Origin: Micrococcales bacterium UBA3913
GTDB lineage: Bacteria > Actinomycetota > Actinomycetes > Actinomycetales > Microbacteriaceae
DNA: 33,840 nucleotides
Reading direction: 5' to 3'
Assembly: GCA_002391425.1 (NCBI GenBank)
Contig: DGEZ01000093.1
Coordinates: 1 to 33,840, forward strand
The position numbers were made by a program, and so were the translations under genes. The notes under the pieces are model-generated. The model saw only the letters and a program-made list of their open reading frames with translations, did not search any database and was not told the DNA's origin. Below, one piece after another: positions 9,370 to 18,882 of the stretch. Position 1 is the stretch's first letter, and every line of letters begins with the position of its first letter.

Positions 9370-9534
9370 GGGTCCTCCGATCCCTGGTGGTGTGCTGTCT
9401 GGATAGGGACGATTCCACAGCACGAGTTACCGCCGCCGCCACCCACAGTGCTGCCCTGTGAACAAAAGACCGGCCTGGGGATTTCCTACCCTGATCGGGA
9501 TGCGTTCGGAGTCCAGCAGGGAGGGGTGGGGCAG

Positions 9535-12500
9535 GTGCACGTGATTCTGACCGTCCGCATGGGGGGAGGACAGCAGAGGGACGTTCAGCTGGACATCACA
9601 CCAGAGGCCACGATCGGGCAGGTGGCTGCGGCGCTCGCCGGTGGGGACGCCAGCACTCCTGCGGTGAGCCTGCGGATCGTGGATGTGCGCACCGGATCCT
9701 CCACCATCCCGCATCCGATGACCCCCGCGGATGCGCAGTGGCTGCGTTCCGGGGACGTCGTGCACGTGGTGGATCTGGCTCAGCTGCATGTGACCGACGA
9801 CTGGGCGCCCGAGGTTGTGGCCTTCTGCCGGGATGCCTGCGGTCGGCTCTGGCCGCTGCGTGAGGGGGAGAACGTGCTGGGCCGTGCGAGTTCTGCCGCT
9901 GTACCTGTTCCAGACCTCCGCGTCTCGCGTGAACACGCGCGGATCACCATCGATGGCCCCCGCGCTTGGCTGACGGATCTGGGGTCAGCGAACGGGCTGA
10001 CTCTCGACGGAGAACCCGTGCGCGGTACCGTTCGGATGGGCGATGGGGCAACCCTGGTCGCAGCCGGGAGCGTGCGGTTGACATTCCACAGGCGTCGCCT
10101 CGTCGAGCCACCACGTCTCGTGACGCCGCGCTTGACGTTCACGCCGGTTCCGCAGGTGCGGGAACACGTTGACGAGGTGCGCGTCCCGGTTCCTCCTCCG
10201 CCTCGTTATGAGCAGGCCAGCACCGCGCTGGGATGGGCGAGCCTGGCCCCTGTCCCCCTCGGCCTGGCGGCGTACCTTGTCACCGGGTCCCCGTTCAGCC
10301 TGCTCATGGTGGCTGCCACGCCGATCATGGCTGCCGGCGTGTGGCTGGAGGCGCGCGTGAGGAAGCGTCGGCGGCGCCGGGATGCGCTGCGCACGTACCG
10401 TGCGGAACTCGACCACCTCTGCGACGAGGTGGCGAGACGTCAGCGCCAGCACGTAGCCGTGCTGCGCCGGCGTCACCCGTCGAGCGCCGAACTCCTGGTG
10501 GCTGTGCGGGACTGCGATGACATTCTCTGGTGTCGGGGGCGTGCACATCCCGACGCTCTCACCCTCCGGCTCGGTCGCGGTGACCGGGAGAGCGCGGTGA
10601 GGATCACCGCGGACCCGGTGCCGCCGGAGGATGTCGTCGTGCGCCGCTGGCTACGCGAGGTGCACGACAGGCATGCGGTCCTGGTCGATGCGCCGGTGTG
10701 CGTATCCCTGGCGGAACTCGGCAGCGTGGGGCTTGTTGGGGAGGAACCGGCCGTTGCCGCGTTGGCGCGCAGTCTCGTGCTGCAACTTGTCGCCTCTCAC
10801 CCGCCAGAGGTGATCGCGCTGGCCGCGATCGTGGATCCGCGAGCGCCGGACGGCTGGCAGTGGATGCGGTGGCTGCCGCACGTGGGGGCTGCCGCACGGC
10901 TGCTCGCCGCCCGCACCGTGGCCGGGGACGACGCAGCCGCGACGCGAGTGACCCGAGCGCTCACAGAGCTGATCGCCCGCCGCGAGCGCCGACGATCTGA
11001 GGGTCCGTCGCCGACCGACGACGGCCCCGTTGTCGTCGTGATCACGGGTGTGCCGGCAGGACAGGATAACCTGCGCACCATCGTCCGGCGTGGTGCTCCC
11101 GTCGGCGTGTTCGTCCTGTGGTGTGCCAACAGTCGACGCGATCTTCCAGCAGAGATCGGGGCCGTCGTGCACCTGGACGCCGAGACGGGCACGGCCTGCG
11201 TCGACACCATCGAAATAGGGCAGCGCACGAGGGTTGCGCGCGTGGAGACCGCGAGTCTCGTGGATGCGGCGTGGGCGGCGCGTGCTCTGGCCGAGGTCTC
11301 TCCTCCGGTGGTGCGTGAGGGGGGCGCGCCTCGCCGTGTCACCCTCGTCGGGCTGCACCCGGCTGGGGTGCTGACATCCGCGTCCGTACTGGCTTCCCGG
11401 TGGACCTCCGCGGGAATGCGTGGCCGGGATGCGTCACAGCACATCGACCCGGGGTTGTGGGCCCCCCTGGGCTGCGGGGTCGCGGGGACGGTGGGAGTGG
11501 ATCTGCGGCGGGACGGCCCGCACGTCCTGGTCGCCGGGACCACCGGATCTGGCAAATCGGAGTTCCTGCGTTCCTGGGTGCTCTCCCTCGCGCTCCGATA
11601 TCCGCCGAGTCGTCTCACCTTTCTGCTCGTGGATTACAAGGGGGCAGCGACGTTCCAGGAGTGTGCCCGGCTCCCGCACACGGCCGGATTCGTCAGCGAT
11701 CTGTCCGAGACGGCCGCGGGGCGCCTCCTGGCCAGTCTGCGCGCCGAGTTGAAGCGACGCGAGAGGCTCCTGCTCGCCGCGTCGGTGGGAAGCCTCGTGG
11801 AGCTGGAGCGGAGGGACCCGGCCCGGACGATCCCCTCCCTGGTCATCGTCGTGGATGAGTTTGCGGCGTTCATCGCCGAGGTGCCTGAGTTCGTCGAGGA
11901 GGTGGTTGATATCGCTGCACGGGGGCGGTCTTTGGGCATCCACCTGATTCTCGCCACGCAGCGTCCGGGCGGGGTGGTTGGTCCGAGCGTGCGAGCGAAC
12001 ACGAATCTGCGGGTCTGCTTGCGCGTGGCGGATGCCTCGGAGAGCCACGATGTGCTCGGGGCCGCTGTAGCGGCGAATTTCCGTGCCGACCAGCCCGGCA
12101 GTGCGGCGATGCGGTGCGCGGGTGGTTCGCTGGTGCGCTTCCAGTCCGCGTGCACCGGGAGCGCCGCAGAGGTGACCCGGGGCGTCTTACCGGTGACGGT
12201 CGCATCGCTGGATGGTCCGGAGGCGGCCAGTGATTCCCGGCGTCTCAGCGCGGATGATGCACCGGCAAGCCCGGTTATCGTGGAGACGGTGCGGGAGGCG
12301 TGGCGGCTCCTCGGCGGAAAGCCGGTGCGGCAGGTATGCCTGCCAGAGCTTCCGGAAAGCATCTCCGTGTCGGAGCTGAGCAGGTGGAGCCCGGTGGGGA
12401 TGCGCGGCGAGCGGATGCCGGGCTGGGCCCTCGGGATTCGCGACCTCCCCGACACGCAGACCCAGGAGGTGTGGGCGTTCGACCCGGCTCGGGACCGTCA

Positions 12501-13824
12501 CCTCCTGGTGGCTGGCGGGCCCGGGTCGGGCAAGACCACGTCCGTAGTGTCTCTCGCTCAGCAGGCGGTGATGGCGACATCGGACTGCGTGTGGGTGTTC
12601 GGTGTTTCTGCGGCGTCTCTGCGCGGTCTTGACGGCATCCCGCACTATGGCGGGACGGTGCAGCCGGACGACCTGGAGCGGGTGGGACGCCTGGTGCGTT
12701 GGCTGCGTGCGGCGATCGAGGATCGTGCCGGAGCAGGCCGGCTGGTGCCACCTGCCTGGTTGGGCGTTCGGCGAGCACCCGCGCAGGTAATTCTCGTCGT
12801 GGACCCGGCTGTTGACCTCTGGGATGATCGCGGGATGTTCCTCGATCGTGATGCGAACCGGTGCTGGGAGGTGATTCTGGATCGCGGACCGGCGGCCGGA
12901 GTGCACCTGGTGGTGACCGCAGACAGCGTGCGCTCGCTGCCGCTTCGGTGGCGCCGGGCGATCCCGCGTTGGGTGCTGCTCTCAGGAGCGGATGTCCCGG
13001 GGGGCCACGGGGATCCGGACCACGCGCGGATCCCCGGCCGGGCGCGTGTGGATGGCAGCATGGTGCAGATCGCCCGGCCGGCCCTGTCACCTGGAGTGCA
13101 CCGGTGCGCGGGTTGCGGCGCGAGCCCGGCGGGCACTGCCGAGGACAGTGCTGTGCGCATCCCGGCTCTGCTGGAGGAAATCGGGTTGCAGAGCCTTCCG
13201 CTGCGGGACGCGGCAGGGTGTCCGGCTTTCGCTCGGGCTGCGGACACGTTGGATGTGCTGGGCGTGCCGCTGCGCGGCCTGGTGGTGGTCCAGGGCCGGC
13301 GGCGGGAGGAGATCGCGCGGACGGTGGGCGTGATGATCGAGGCGATTCGTCGCGCTACGCCACGGCGCCGCGTACTCCCCGTCGGGGGTCCAGGAACGCT
13401 GTCCTCGCCGGTTTCTGCCGGGGGAGCTGGGACGGGACCACCGGGGGACGTGCCGGACGACGATGCGGTGGTGGCGGTGCCAGATCTGGCGGCGTTGGCC
13501 GCTCGGGGCGAGATCGGGTCATGGCTCGATGATGCCGTCACTCGTGCTCGGAGCGGGCAGGGTGCCCTGCTGCTGGGTGTCGACGTTGCGACGCTGTCCC
13601 GCCAGTGGCAGGCGCAGCAGGCGTTGCGCGGAGTCGAAGACGGCGTGGTGCTGAGCCCTCGCGCCGGGGACCTCGCCACGCTGTTCGGCTGCGATGAGCC
13701 TCGGTGGCCGCCGTGGCGGGATGGACCAGGCCGCGGTTTCGTGGTGCGGGCGGGGGTCGCTCGGTGCGCTCAGGTGGCGCTCGGGTCGGCTGGACCCGCC
13801 GACGTCTGCACCTCTGAGAGATAA
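9535..13824 (+). CDS. FHA-containing FtsK/SpoIIIE ATPase of a type VII secretion-like system
   Basis: GTG 9535 is preferred, with AGGGAGG ten bases upstream; GTG 9526 and 9541 are alternatives. The product is about 1429 aa. Residues 1-90 look like a YukD/ubiquitin-type fold (VHVILTVRMGGG start). An FHA domain follows at about 95-180 with its phosphothreonine-binding residues present: G116-R117, S131-x-x-H134 and N153-G154. About 232-275 hold two membrane helices followed by a basic stretch. ATPase domain 1 has Walker A GTTGSGKS (668-675) and Walker B LVIVVDEFA (D774, E775). Domain 2 has GGPGSGKT (994-1001), but Walker B is VILVVDP, with Pro1091 where Glu is expected. A third C-terminal ATPase-like part has no P-loop. 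This is the motor of an EccC/EssC-type exporter. The upstream WXG100-like gene supports secretion rather than DNA transport. Confidence 0.88.
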   Translation: MHVILTVRMGGGQQRDVQLDITPEATIGQVAAALAGGDASTPAVSLRIVDVRTGSSTIPHPMTPADAQWLRSGDVVHVVDLAQLHVTDDWAPEVVAFCRDACGRLWPLREGENVLGRASSAAVPVPDLRVSREHARITIDGPRAWLTDLGSANGLTLDGEPVRGTVRMGDGATLVAAGSVRLTFHRRRLVEPPRLVTPRLTFTPVPQVREHVDEVRVPVPPPPRYEQASTALGWASLAPVPLGLAAYLVTGSPFSLLMVAATPIMAAGVWLEARVRKRRRRRDALRTYRAELDHLCDEVARRQRQHVAVLRRRHPSSAELLVAVRDCDDILWCRGRAHPDALTLRLGRGDRESAVRITADPVPPEDVVVRRWLREVHDRHAVLVDAPVCVSLAELGSVGLVGEEPAVAALARSLVLQLVASHPPEVIALAAIVDPRAPDGWQWMRWLPHVGAAARLLAARTVAGDDAAATRVTRALTELIARRERRRSEGPSPTDDGPVVVVITGVPAGQDNLRTIVRRGAPVGVFVLWCANSRRDLPAEIGAVVHLDAETGTACVDTIEIGQRTRVARVETASLVDAAWAARALAEVSPPVVREGGAPRRVTLVGLHPAGVLTSASVLASRWTSAGMRGRDASQHIDPGLWAPLGCGVAGTVGVDLRRDGPHVLVAGTTGSGKSEFLRSWVLSLALRYPPSRLTFLLVDYKGAATFQECARLPHTAGFVSDLSETAAGRLLASLRAELKRRERLLLAASVGSLVELERRDPARTIPSLVIVVDEFAAFIAEVPEFVEEVVDIAARGRSLGIHLILATQRPGGVVGPSVRANTNLRVCLRVADASESHDVLGAAVAANFRADQPGSAAMRCAGGSLVRFQSACTGSAAEVTRGVLPVTVASLDGPEAASDSRRLSADDAPASPVIVETVREAWRLLGGKPVRQVCLPELPESISVSELSRWSPVGMRGERMPGWALGIRDLPDTQTQEVWAFDPARDRHLLVAGGPGSGKTTSVVSLAQQAVMATSDCVWVFGVSAASLRGLDGIPHYGGTVQPDDLERVGRLVRWLRAAIEDRAGAGRLVPPAWLGVRRAPAQVILVVDPAVDLWDDRGMFLDRDANRCWEVILDRGPAAGVHLVVTADSVRSLPLRWRRAIPRWVLLSGADVPGGHGDPDHARIPGRARVDGSMVQIARPALSPGVHRCAGCGASPAGTAEDSAVRIPALLEEIGLQSLPLRDAAGCPAFARAADTLDVLGVPLRGLVVVQGRRREEIARTVGVMIEAIRRATPRRRVLPVGGPGTLSSPVSAGGAGTGPPGDVPDDDAVVAVPDLAALAARGEIGSWLDDAVTRARSGQGALLLGVDVATLSRQWQAQQALRGVEDGVVLSPRAGDLATLFGCDEPRWPPWRDGPGRGFVVRAGVARCAQVALGSAGPADVCTSER

Positions 13825-13828
13825 ACAG

Positions 13829-13899
13829 GGAGGCCGTGGGGCCTTCCGTGGCACCTCGTTCCGGCTTATCCGGCGCGTCCACGGGCGAGACACGCCGGA
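13829..13899 (+). terminator. Tandem hairpins after the ATPase gene
   Basis: GGAGGCC (13829-13835) pairs with GGCCTTCC (13840-13847) around GTGG with one bulged T. TCCGGCG (13869-13875) pairs with CGCCGGA (13893-13899). Neither has a T-run, but both lie just after the stop and before the rpsJ promoter, so they probably end the island transcript. Confidence 0.45.
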
Positions 13900-13923
13900 A
13901 CCGCGCATCGCGACACGCCCGGG

Positions 13924-13953
13924 TTGCACAAAAGGGGATGTTCGTGGCAGACT
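13924..13953 (+). promoter_or_regulatory. Promoter of the S10 operon
   Basis: TTGCAC (13924-13929), an 18-bp spacer and CAGACT (13948-13953) match the style of strong actinobacterial housekeeping promoters. No better candidate lies before rpsJ. Confidence 0.5.
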
Positions 13954-13959
13954 AGTCAA

Positions 13960-14230
13960 GTTCCAAACGCGTCGCGCTGTGCGTGACCCACTGCCAGGTA
14001 GTGCATAGCCGCCCCCACGGGGTTAGTGCTAGGCCGCAGGTTGAAGAACGAAGCTTACTCAAGCGAGTGCACACACATTGATCCCCTGGGGTTCACTGTG
14101 GGCGTGCGCGCTCAGGGATCTTGATAGAAGAACAGTGGTGCGCTTTCAGCGAGAGCTGTGCGCGTCGAAGAAGTGGAAGGCGTCCGTCTGTGACGGGGGT
14201 CATCCAGAAGAATGAGAGAGCGAGTCAGTA
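13960..14230 (+). promoter_or_regulatory. Long structured 5' leader of the S10 operon
   Basis: About 270 nt separate the predicted promoter from rpsJ, with no open gene. Imperfect direct repeats occur at 13999-14012 and 14024-14037 (TAGTGC followed by TAGCCGC or TAGGCCGC). GATCCCCTG (14080-14088) pairs with CAGGGATC (14113-14120) with one bulge, and CCGTC/GACGG forms a 3-nt-loop hairpin near 14183-14195. A regulatory leader of the kind through which a ribosomal protein represses its own operon is plausible. Confidence 0.4.
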
Positions 14231-14539
14231 ATGGCCGGACAGAAGATCCGCATTCGACTGAAGTCGTATGACCACGAGGTCATCGACACCACGGCGCGCA
14301 AGATTGTCGACGCTGTGACGCGAGCTGGTGCGACCGTGGTCGGCCCGGTTCCGCTCCCCACGGAGAAGAACGTGGTGTGTGTGATCCGGTCCCCGCACAA
14401 GTACAAGGACAGCCGCGAGCACTTTGAGATGCGTACCCACAAGCGGTTGATCGACATCGTCGACCCGACTCCGAAGGCTGTCGATTCACTGACACGCCTC
14501 GACCTGCCCGCTGACGTCAACATCGAGATCAAGCTCTAA
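14231..14539 (+). CDS. rpsJ: Small ribosomal subunit protein uS10
   Basis: The 102-aa product MAGQKIRIRLKSYDHEVID is full-length S10. The long loop and the segment SPHKYKDSREHFEMRTHKR, which contact 16S rRNA in the 30S head, are intact; the protein also serves as NusE in antitermination complexes. It heads the S10 operon. Its ribosome binding site is weak (GAGAGAGCGAG before ATG), which fits control through the long leader. rplC follows eight bases later. Confidence 0.98.
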   Translation: MAGQKIRIRLKSYDHEVIDTTARKIVDAVTRAGATVVGPVPLPTEKNVVCVIRSPHKYKDSREHFEMRTHKRLIDIVDPTPKAVDSLTRLDLPADVNIEIKL

Positions 14540-14547
14540 GGAAACTG

Positions 14548-15201
14548 ATGGCTACGCAAACGAAGACACGAAAGGGTCTGCTCGGCAAGAAGCTCGGCAT
14601 GACCCAGGTGTGGGATGAGAGCAACAAGCTCGTTCCCGTCACCGTCATCGAGGCCACCCCGAATGTGGTGACCCAGATCCGTGATGCGGCAAAGGACGGC
14701 TACGCGGCGGTACAGATCGCGTTCGGTCCGATTGATCCGCGCAAGGTGACGAAGCCCCTCGCCGGCCATTTCGCGGCCGCCGGTGTGACGCCGCGTCGGC
14801 ACATCGCTGAGGTGCGCACCTCTGATACCTCCGAGTACACGCTCGGCCAGGAACTCACGGTGGAGATCTTCTCCATCGGAGACAAGGTCGACGTGATCGG
14901 GACGAGCAAGGGCAAGGGCACCGCTGGTGTGATGAAGCGTCACAACTTCCAGGGCGTGTCCGCCTCTCACGGTTCCCACCGGAACCACCGCAAGCCGGGC
15001 TCGATCGGTGCGTCCTCGACGCCGAGCCGCGTGTTCAAGGGCTGGAAGATGGCTGGTCGGATGGGAGCGGAGCGCGTCACCGTCCAGAACCTCGTCGTCC
15101 AGGCGATCGACGCGGAAAAGGGTCTGATCGCGGTCAAGGGTGCTGTGCCCGGGCCTAAGGGCCAGCTCGTGTTCGTCAAGTCCGCCGTGAAGGGGGCGTA
15201 A
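14548..15201 (+). CDS. rplC: Large ribosomal subunit protein uL3
   Basis: The 217-aa product is normal for L3. The extended loop that reaches the peptidyl-transferase centre is recognisable (MKRHNFQGVSASHGSHRNHR, including the Gln methylated in some bacteria), as is GASSTPSRVFKGWKMAGRMG. AAGGAAAC precedes the ATG. It is an early 50S assembly protein. It is second in the S10 operon, five bases before rplD. Confidence 0.98.
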   Translation: MATQTKTRKGLLGKKLGMTQVWDESNKLVPVTVIEATPNVVTQIRDAAKDGYAAVQIAFGPIDPRKVTKPLAGHFAAAGVTPRRHIAEVRTSDTSEYTLGQELTVEIFSIGDKVDVIGTSKGKGTAGVMKRHNFQGVSASHGSHRNHRKPGSIGASSTPSRVFKGWKMAGRMGAERVTVQNLVVQAIDAEKGLIAVKGAVPGPKGQLVFVKSAVKGA

Positions 15202-15206
15202 CCGTT

Positions 15207-15872
15207 ATGGCTGAGAAGCAGACTGTGACCGTCGTTGACGGTGCCGGGAAGAAGACCGGTTCGGTGGATTTGCCCGCCGATGTATTTGACGTTCAGACGA
15301 ACGTTCCGCTGATCCACCAGGTTGTCGTGGCTCAGCTCGCCGCTGCCCGCCAGGGCACGCACAAGGTCAAGAGCCGTGGTGAGGTGTCCGGTGCTGGACG
15401 CAAGCCGTTCAAGCAGAAGGGAACTGGCCGGGCTCGGCAGGGTTCCATCCGTGCCCCGCATATGACCGGTGGCGGCATCGTGCACGGCCCGGTTCCCCGG
15501 GATTACGCGCAGCGCACTCCCAAGAAGATGAAGGCTGCCGCCCTGCGTGGCGCCCTGTCCGATCGGGCTCGTGCCGGCCGCATCCACATCGTTACCTCCT
15601 TTGTCGACGGGGACGTGCCCTCGACGAAGGACGCGGTGGCCGTGCTCTCGCAGATCGCTGAGAGCAAGAACATCCTGGTCGTGCTGGATCGCAGCGAGGA
15701 CCTGCAGGTGAAGAGCCTGCGGAACCTCCCCGCTGTGCACATCCTGGCCGCCGACCAGCTGAATGCATACGACGTGCTGGTCGCTGATGACATCGTCTTC
15801 AGCCAGGCCGCGTACGACGCTTTCGTCGCTGGCGCGTCGAAGGCGCAGAGCAAGGAAGGTGATGCCGAGTGA
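15207..15872 (+). CDS. rplD: Large ribosomal subunit protein uL4
   Basis: The 221-aa product carries the L4 tunnel loop (GEVSGAGRKPFKQKGTGRAR...GSIRAPH), which lines the exit tunnel where macrolides act; no insertion or deletion is obvious there. In E. coli L4 is the autoregulator of the S10 operon; whether it acts on the long leader here is unknown. A short C-terminal tail follows the globular domain. Its last codons overlap the rplW start (GTGA). Confidence 0.98.
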   Translation: MAEKQTVTVVDGAGKKTGSVDLPADVFDVQTNVPLIHQVVVAQLAAARQGTHKVKSRGEVSGAGRKPFKQKGTGRARQGSIRAPHMTGGGIVHGPVPRDYAQRTPKKMKAAALRGALSDRARAGRIHIVTSFVDGDVPSTKDAVAVLSQIAESKNILVVLDRSEDLQVKSLRNLPAVHILAADQLNAYDVLVADDIVFSQAAYDAFVAGASKAQSKEGDAE

Positions 15873-16168
15873 GCGGCAACCTGTACAAGGATCCGCGCGA
15901 CATCATCATCGCGCCCGTGGTCTCTGAGAAGAGCTACGGCCTGATCGACCAGGGCAAGTACACGTTCCTGGTGGATCCGCGGTCGAACAAGACGGAGATC
16001 AAGCAGGCCGTCGAGACGATCTTCGGTGTGAAGGTGGCCTCGGTGAATACGGCGAACCGGGTGGGCAAGTCTCGTTCCACCCGTTTCGGCACCGGCAAGC
16101 GCAAGGATACGAAGCGCGCGATCGTGACACTCAAGTCCGGTTCCATCGACATCTTCACGGCAGTCTAA
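15869..16168 (+). CDS. rplW: Large ribosomal subunit protein uL23
   Basis: The 99-aa product begins SGNLYKDPRDIIIAPVVSEKS, the typical L23 start, and includes the RVGKSRSTRFGTGKRKDTKRA loop. L23 sits at the exit of the peptide tunnel and docks trigger factor, SRP and the SecY translocon. GTG is the start, in a four-base overlap with the rplD stop, so translation is coupled. The 3' end is 14 bases before rplB. Confidence 0.98.
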   Translation: MSGNLYKDPRDIIIAPVVSEKSYGLIDQGKYTFLVDPRSNKTEIKQAVETIFGVKVASVNTANRVGKSRSTRFGTGKRKDTKRAIVTLKSGSIDIFTAV

Positions 16169-16182
16169 GGAAGAACGACACC

Positions 16183-17019
<837 letters not shown>

Positions 17020-17035
17020 TAGGAGATAGAGAAGA

Positions 17036-17317
17036 ATGCCACGCAGTCTCAAGAAGGGCCCCTTCGTCGACGATCACCTGCTGCGCAAGGTGGTTGCCCA
17101 GAATGAAGCGGGTACGAAGAACGTCATCAAGACATGGTCTCGTCGCTCGATGATCGTGCCGGCCATGATCGGCCACACGATCGCGGTGCATGACGGCCGC
17201 AAGCACATCCCCGTGTTCGTCACGGAGGCGATGGTCGGGCACAAGCTCGGCGAGTTCGCTCCCACCCGGACGTTCCGTGGACATGTGAAAGACGACAAGA
17301 AGGGCCGTCGGCGCTAA
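17036..17317 (+). CDS. rpsS: Small ribosomal subunit protein uS19
   Basis: The 93-aa product begins PRSLKKGPFVDDHLLRKV, diagnostic for S19, and ends with the basic KDDKKGRRR tail. S19 lies in the 30S head next to S13 and contacts A- and P-site tRNA regions. It sits in the usual place between rplB and rplV, with AGGAG 11-15 bases upstream. A 31-bp spacer with a further AAGGAG leads to rplV. Confidence 0.98.
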   Translation: MPRSLKKGPFVDDHLLRKVVAQNEAGTKNVIKTWSRRSMIVPAMIGHTIAVHDGRKHIPVFVTEAMVGHKLGEFAPTRTFRGHVKDDKKGRRR

Positions 17318-17348
17318 GCGTCGGCGACAGAAGGAGAAGAGGAAAACG

Positions 17349-17714
17349 ATGGAAGCGATTGCACGTGTGCGTCACATCCGCGTGACCCCCCAGAAGGCTC
17401 GTCGCGTCGTCAACCTGATCCGCGGCAAGCAGGCCACTGAGGCGCTTGCGATTCTCAAGTTCGCTCCCCAGGATGCCAGTGGGCCGGTCTACAAGCTGGT
17501 GGCCTCGGCGGTGTCGAACGCTCGGGTGAAGGCGGATGCGACCAACACCTACCTCGATGAGGACGATTTGTATATTACGCAGGCTTATGTCGATGAGGGA
17601 GCGACCCTGAAGCGGTTCCGTCCGCGGGCTCAGGGCCGGGCGTTCCGCATCAATAAGCGCACCAGCCATATCACCGTTGTCGTTTCGACGCCGGATGAAG
17701 AAGGGACGAACTGA
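17349..17714 (+). CDS. rplV: Large ribosomal subunit protein uL22
   Basis: The 121-aa product begins MEAIARVRHIRVTPQKARRV. The tunnel-lining beta hairpin is complete (GATLKRFRPRAQGRAFRINK), with no sign of the insertions or deletions that confer macrolide resistance. L22 contacts all six 23S rRNA domains. AAGGAGAAGAGG precedes the ATG. The TGA shares its last base with the rpsC ATG. Confidence 0.98.
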   Translation: MEAIARVRHIRVTPQKARRVVNLIRGKQATEALAILKFAPQDASGPVYKLVASAVSNARVKADATNTYLDEDDLYITQAYVDEGATLKRFRPRAQGRAFRINKRTSHITVVVSTPDEEGTN

Positions 17715-18460
17715 TGGGTCAGAAAGTCAACCCATACGGCTTCCGGCTCGGCATCACCACGGACCACGTGTCCCGGTGGTTCTCGGACAGCACGAAGTCG
17801 GGTCAGCGCTACCGCGACTATGTCGTGGAGGACATCAAGATCCGCGAGTTCCTCCAGAAGCAGCTCGATCGTGCGGGCGTGTCCCGCATCGAGGTGGAGC
17901 GGACGAAGGATCGCGTTCGTGTGGACATCCACACGGCCCGTCCGGGTATCGTTATTGGCCGCCGCGGCGCGGAGGCCGAGCGCATTCGCGGTGATCTGGA
18001 GAAGCTCACCGGTAAGCAGATTCAGCTGAACATCCTCGAGGTTAAGAATCCCGAAGCAGATGCCCAGCTGGTCGCCCAGGGTGTTGCTGAGCAGCTCGCG
18101 GCCCGCGTGGCGTTCCGCCGCGCGATGCGCAAGGGGCTGCAGGGCGCGCAGAAGGCGGGCGCGAAGGGCGTGCGCATCCAGGTGTCCGGTCGACTCGGCG
18201 GTGCGGAGATGAGCCGGTCCGAGTTCTACCGCGAGGGGCGCGTGCCGTTGCACACGCTTCGCGCGAACATCGACTACGGCTTCTACGAGGCGAAGACCAC
18301 GTTTGGTCGTATCGGCGTGAAGGTGTGGATCTACAAGGGCGACATCACGAACAAGGAGCTCGCCCGCGAGCAGGCGGCGAGTAAGCCGAATCGTGAGCGC
18401 GGCGGACGTCGTCCCCGTCAGCAGCAGGAAGCTGCGGCGACAGCAGGAGCGGAGGCGTAG
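17714..18460 (+). CDS. rpsC: Small ribosomal subunit protein uS3
   Basis: The 248-aa product begins MGQKVNPYGFRLGI. The KH domain motif is visible (IGRRGAEAERIRGDLEKL), and the C-terminal domain has the mRNA-entry helicase residues (GRLGGAEMSRSEFYREGRVP). An extra Gln/Ala/Arg-rich tail of about 30 residues (RQQQEAAATAGAEA end) makes it a little longer than the E. coli protein, as is common in actinobacteria. It forms part of the mRNA entry pore on the 30S subunit. It starts within the rplV stop codon. Confidence 0.98.
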   Translation: MGQKVNPYGFRLGITTDHVSRWFSDSTKSGQRYRDYVVEDIKIREFLQKQLDRAGVSRIEVERTKDRVRVDIHTARPGIVIGRRGAEAERIRGDLEKLTGKQIQLNILEVKNPEADAQLVAQGVAEQLAARVAFRRAMRKGLQGAQKAGAKGVRIQVSGRLGGAEMSRSEFYREGRVPLHTLRANIDYGFYEAKTTFGRIGVKVWIYKGDITNKELAREQAASKPNRERGGRRPRQQQEAAATAGAEA

Positions 18461-18462
18461 AG

Positions 18463-18882
18463 ATGCTTATTCCCCGTAAGGTCAAGTACCGCAAGCAGCA
18501 CCACCCGAAGCGCCGTGGGCAGGCCACCGGCGGCACCACCGTCGCGTTTGGCGAGTACGGCATTCAGGCGTTGACGTCGGCATACGTGACGAACCGTCAG
18601 ATTGAGGCGGCCCGTATCGCGATGACCCGGCACATCAAGCGCGGCGGAAAAGTGTGGATCAACATCTACCCGGATCGCCCGCTGTCGAAGAAGGCCATCG
18701 GAACCCGTATGGGGTCCGGCAAGGGCAGCCCGGAGTTCTGGGTTGCGAACGTCAAGCCAGGCCGGGTGCTGTTCGAGGTGGCCGGCGTGAGTGAGGAGCT
18801 CGCTCGCGAGGCCATGTCCCGTGCAATTCATAAGCTGCCATTGAAGGCACGCATCATCAAGCGTGAGGAGGGCGACGCGTAA
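18463..18882 (+). CDS. rplP: Large ribosomal subunit protein uL16
   Basis: The 139-aa product begins MLIPRKVKYRKQHHPKRRG and includes GTRMGSGKGSPEFWVA, the segment near the A-site tRNA elbow. Avilamycin and evernimicin resistance changes map to this protein in other species, but no obvious change is seen by eye. It lies two bases after rpsC, and its stop overlaps the rpmC ATG (TAATG). Confidence 0.98.
   Translation: MLIPRKVKYRKQHHPKRRGQATGGTTVAFGEYGIQALTSAYVTNRQIEAARIAMTRHIKRGGKVWINIYPDRPLSKKAIGTRMGSGKGSPEFWVANVKPGRVLFEVAGVSEELAREAMSRAIHKLPLKARIIKREEGDA

Noticed and set aside
6166..14230. Insertion sequence or integrase at the island borders
   Set aside because: No transposase, integrase, tRNA site or flanking direct repeat was seen; base composition looks like the rest of the window.
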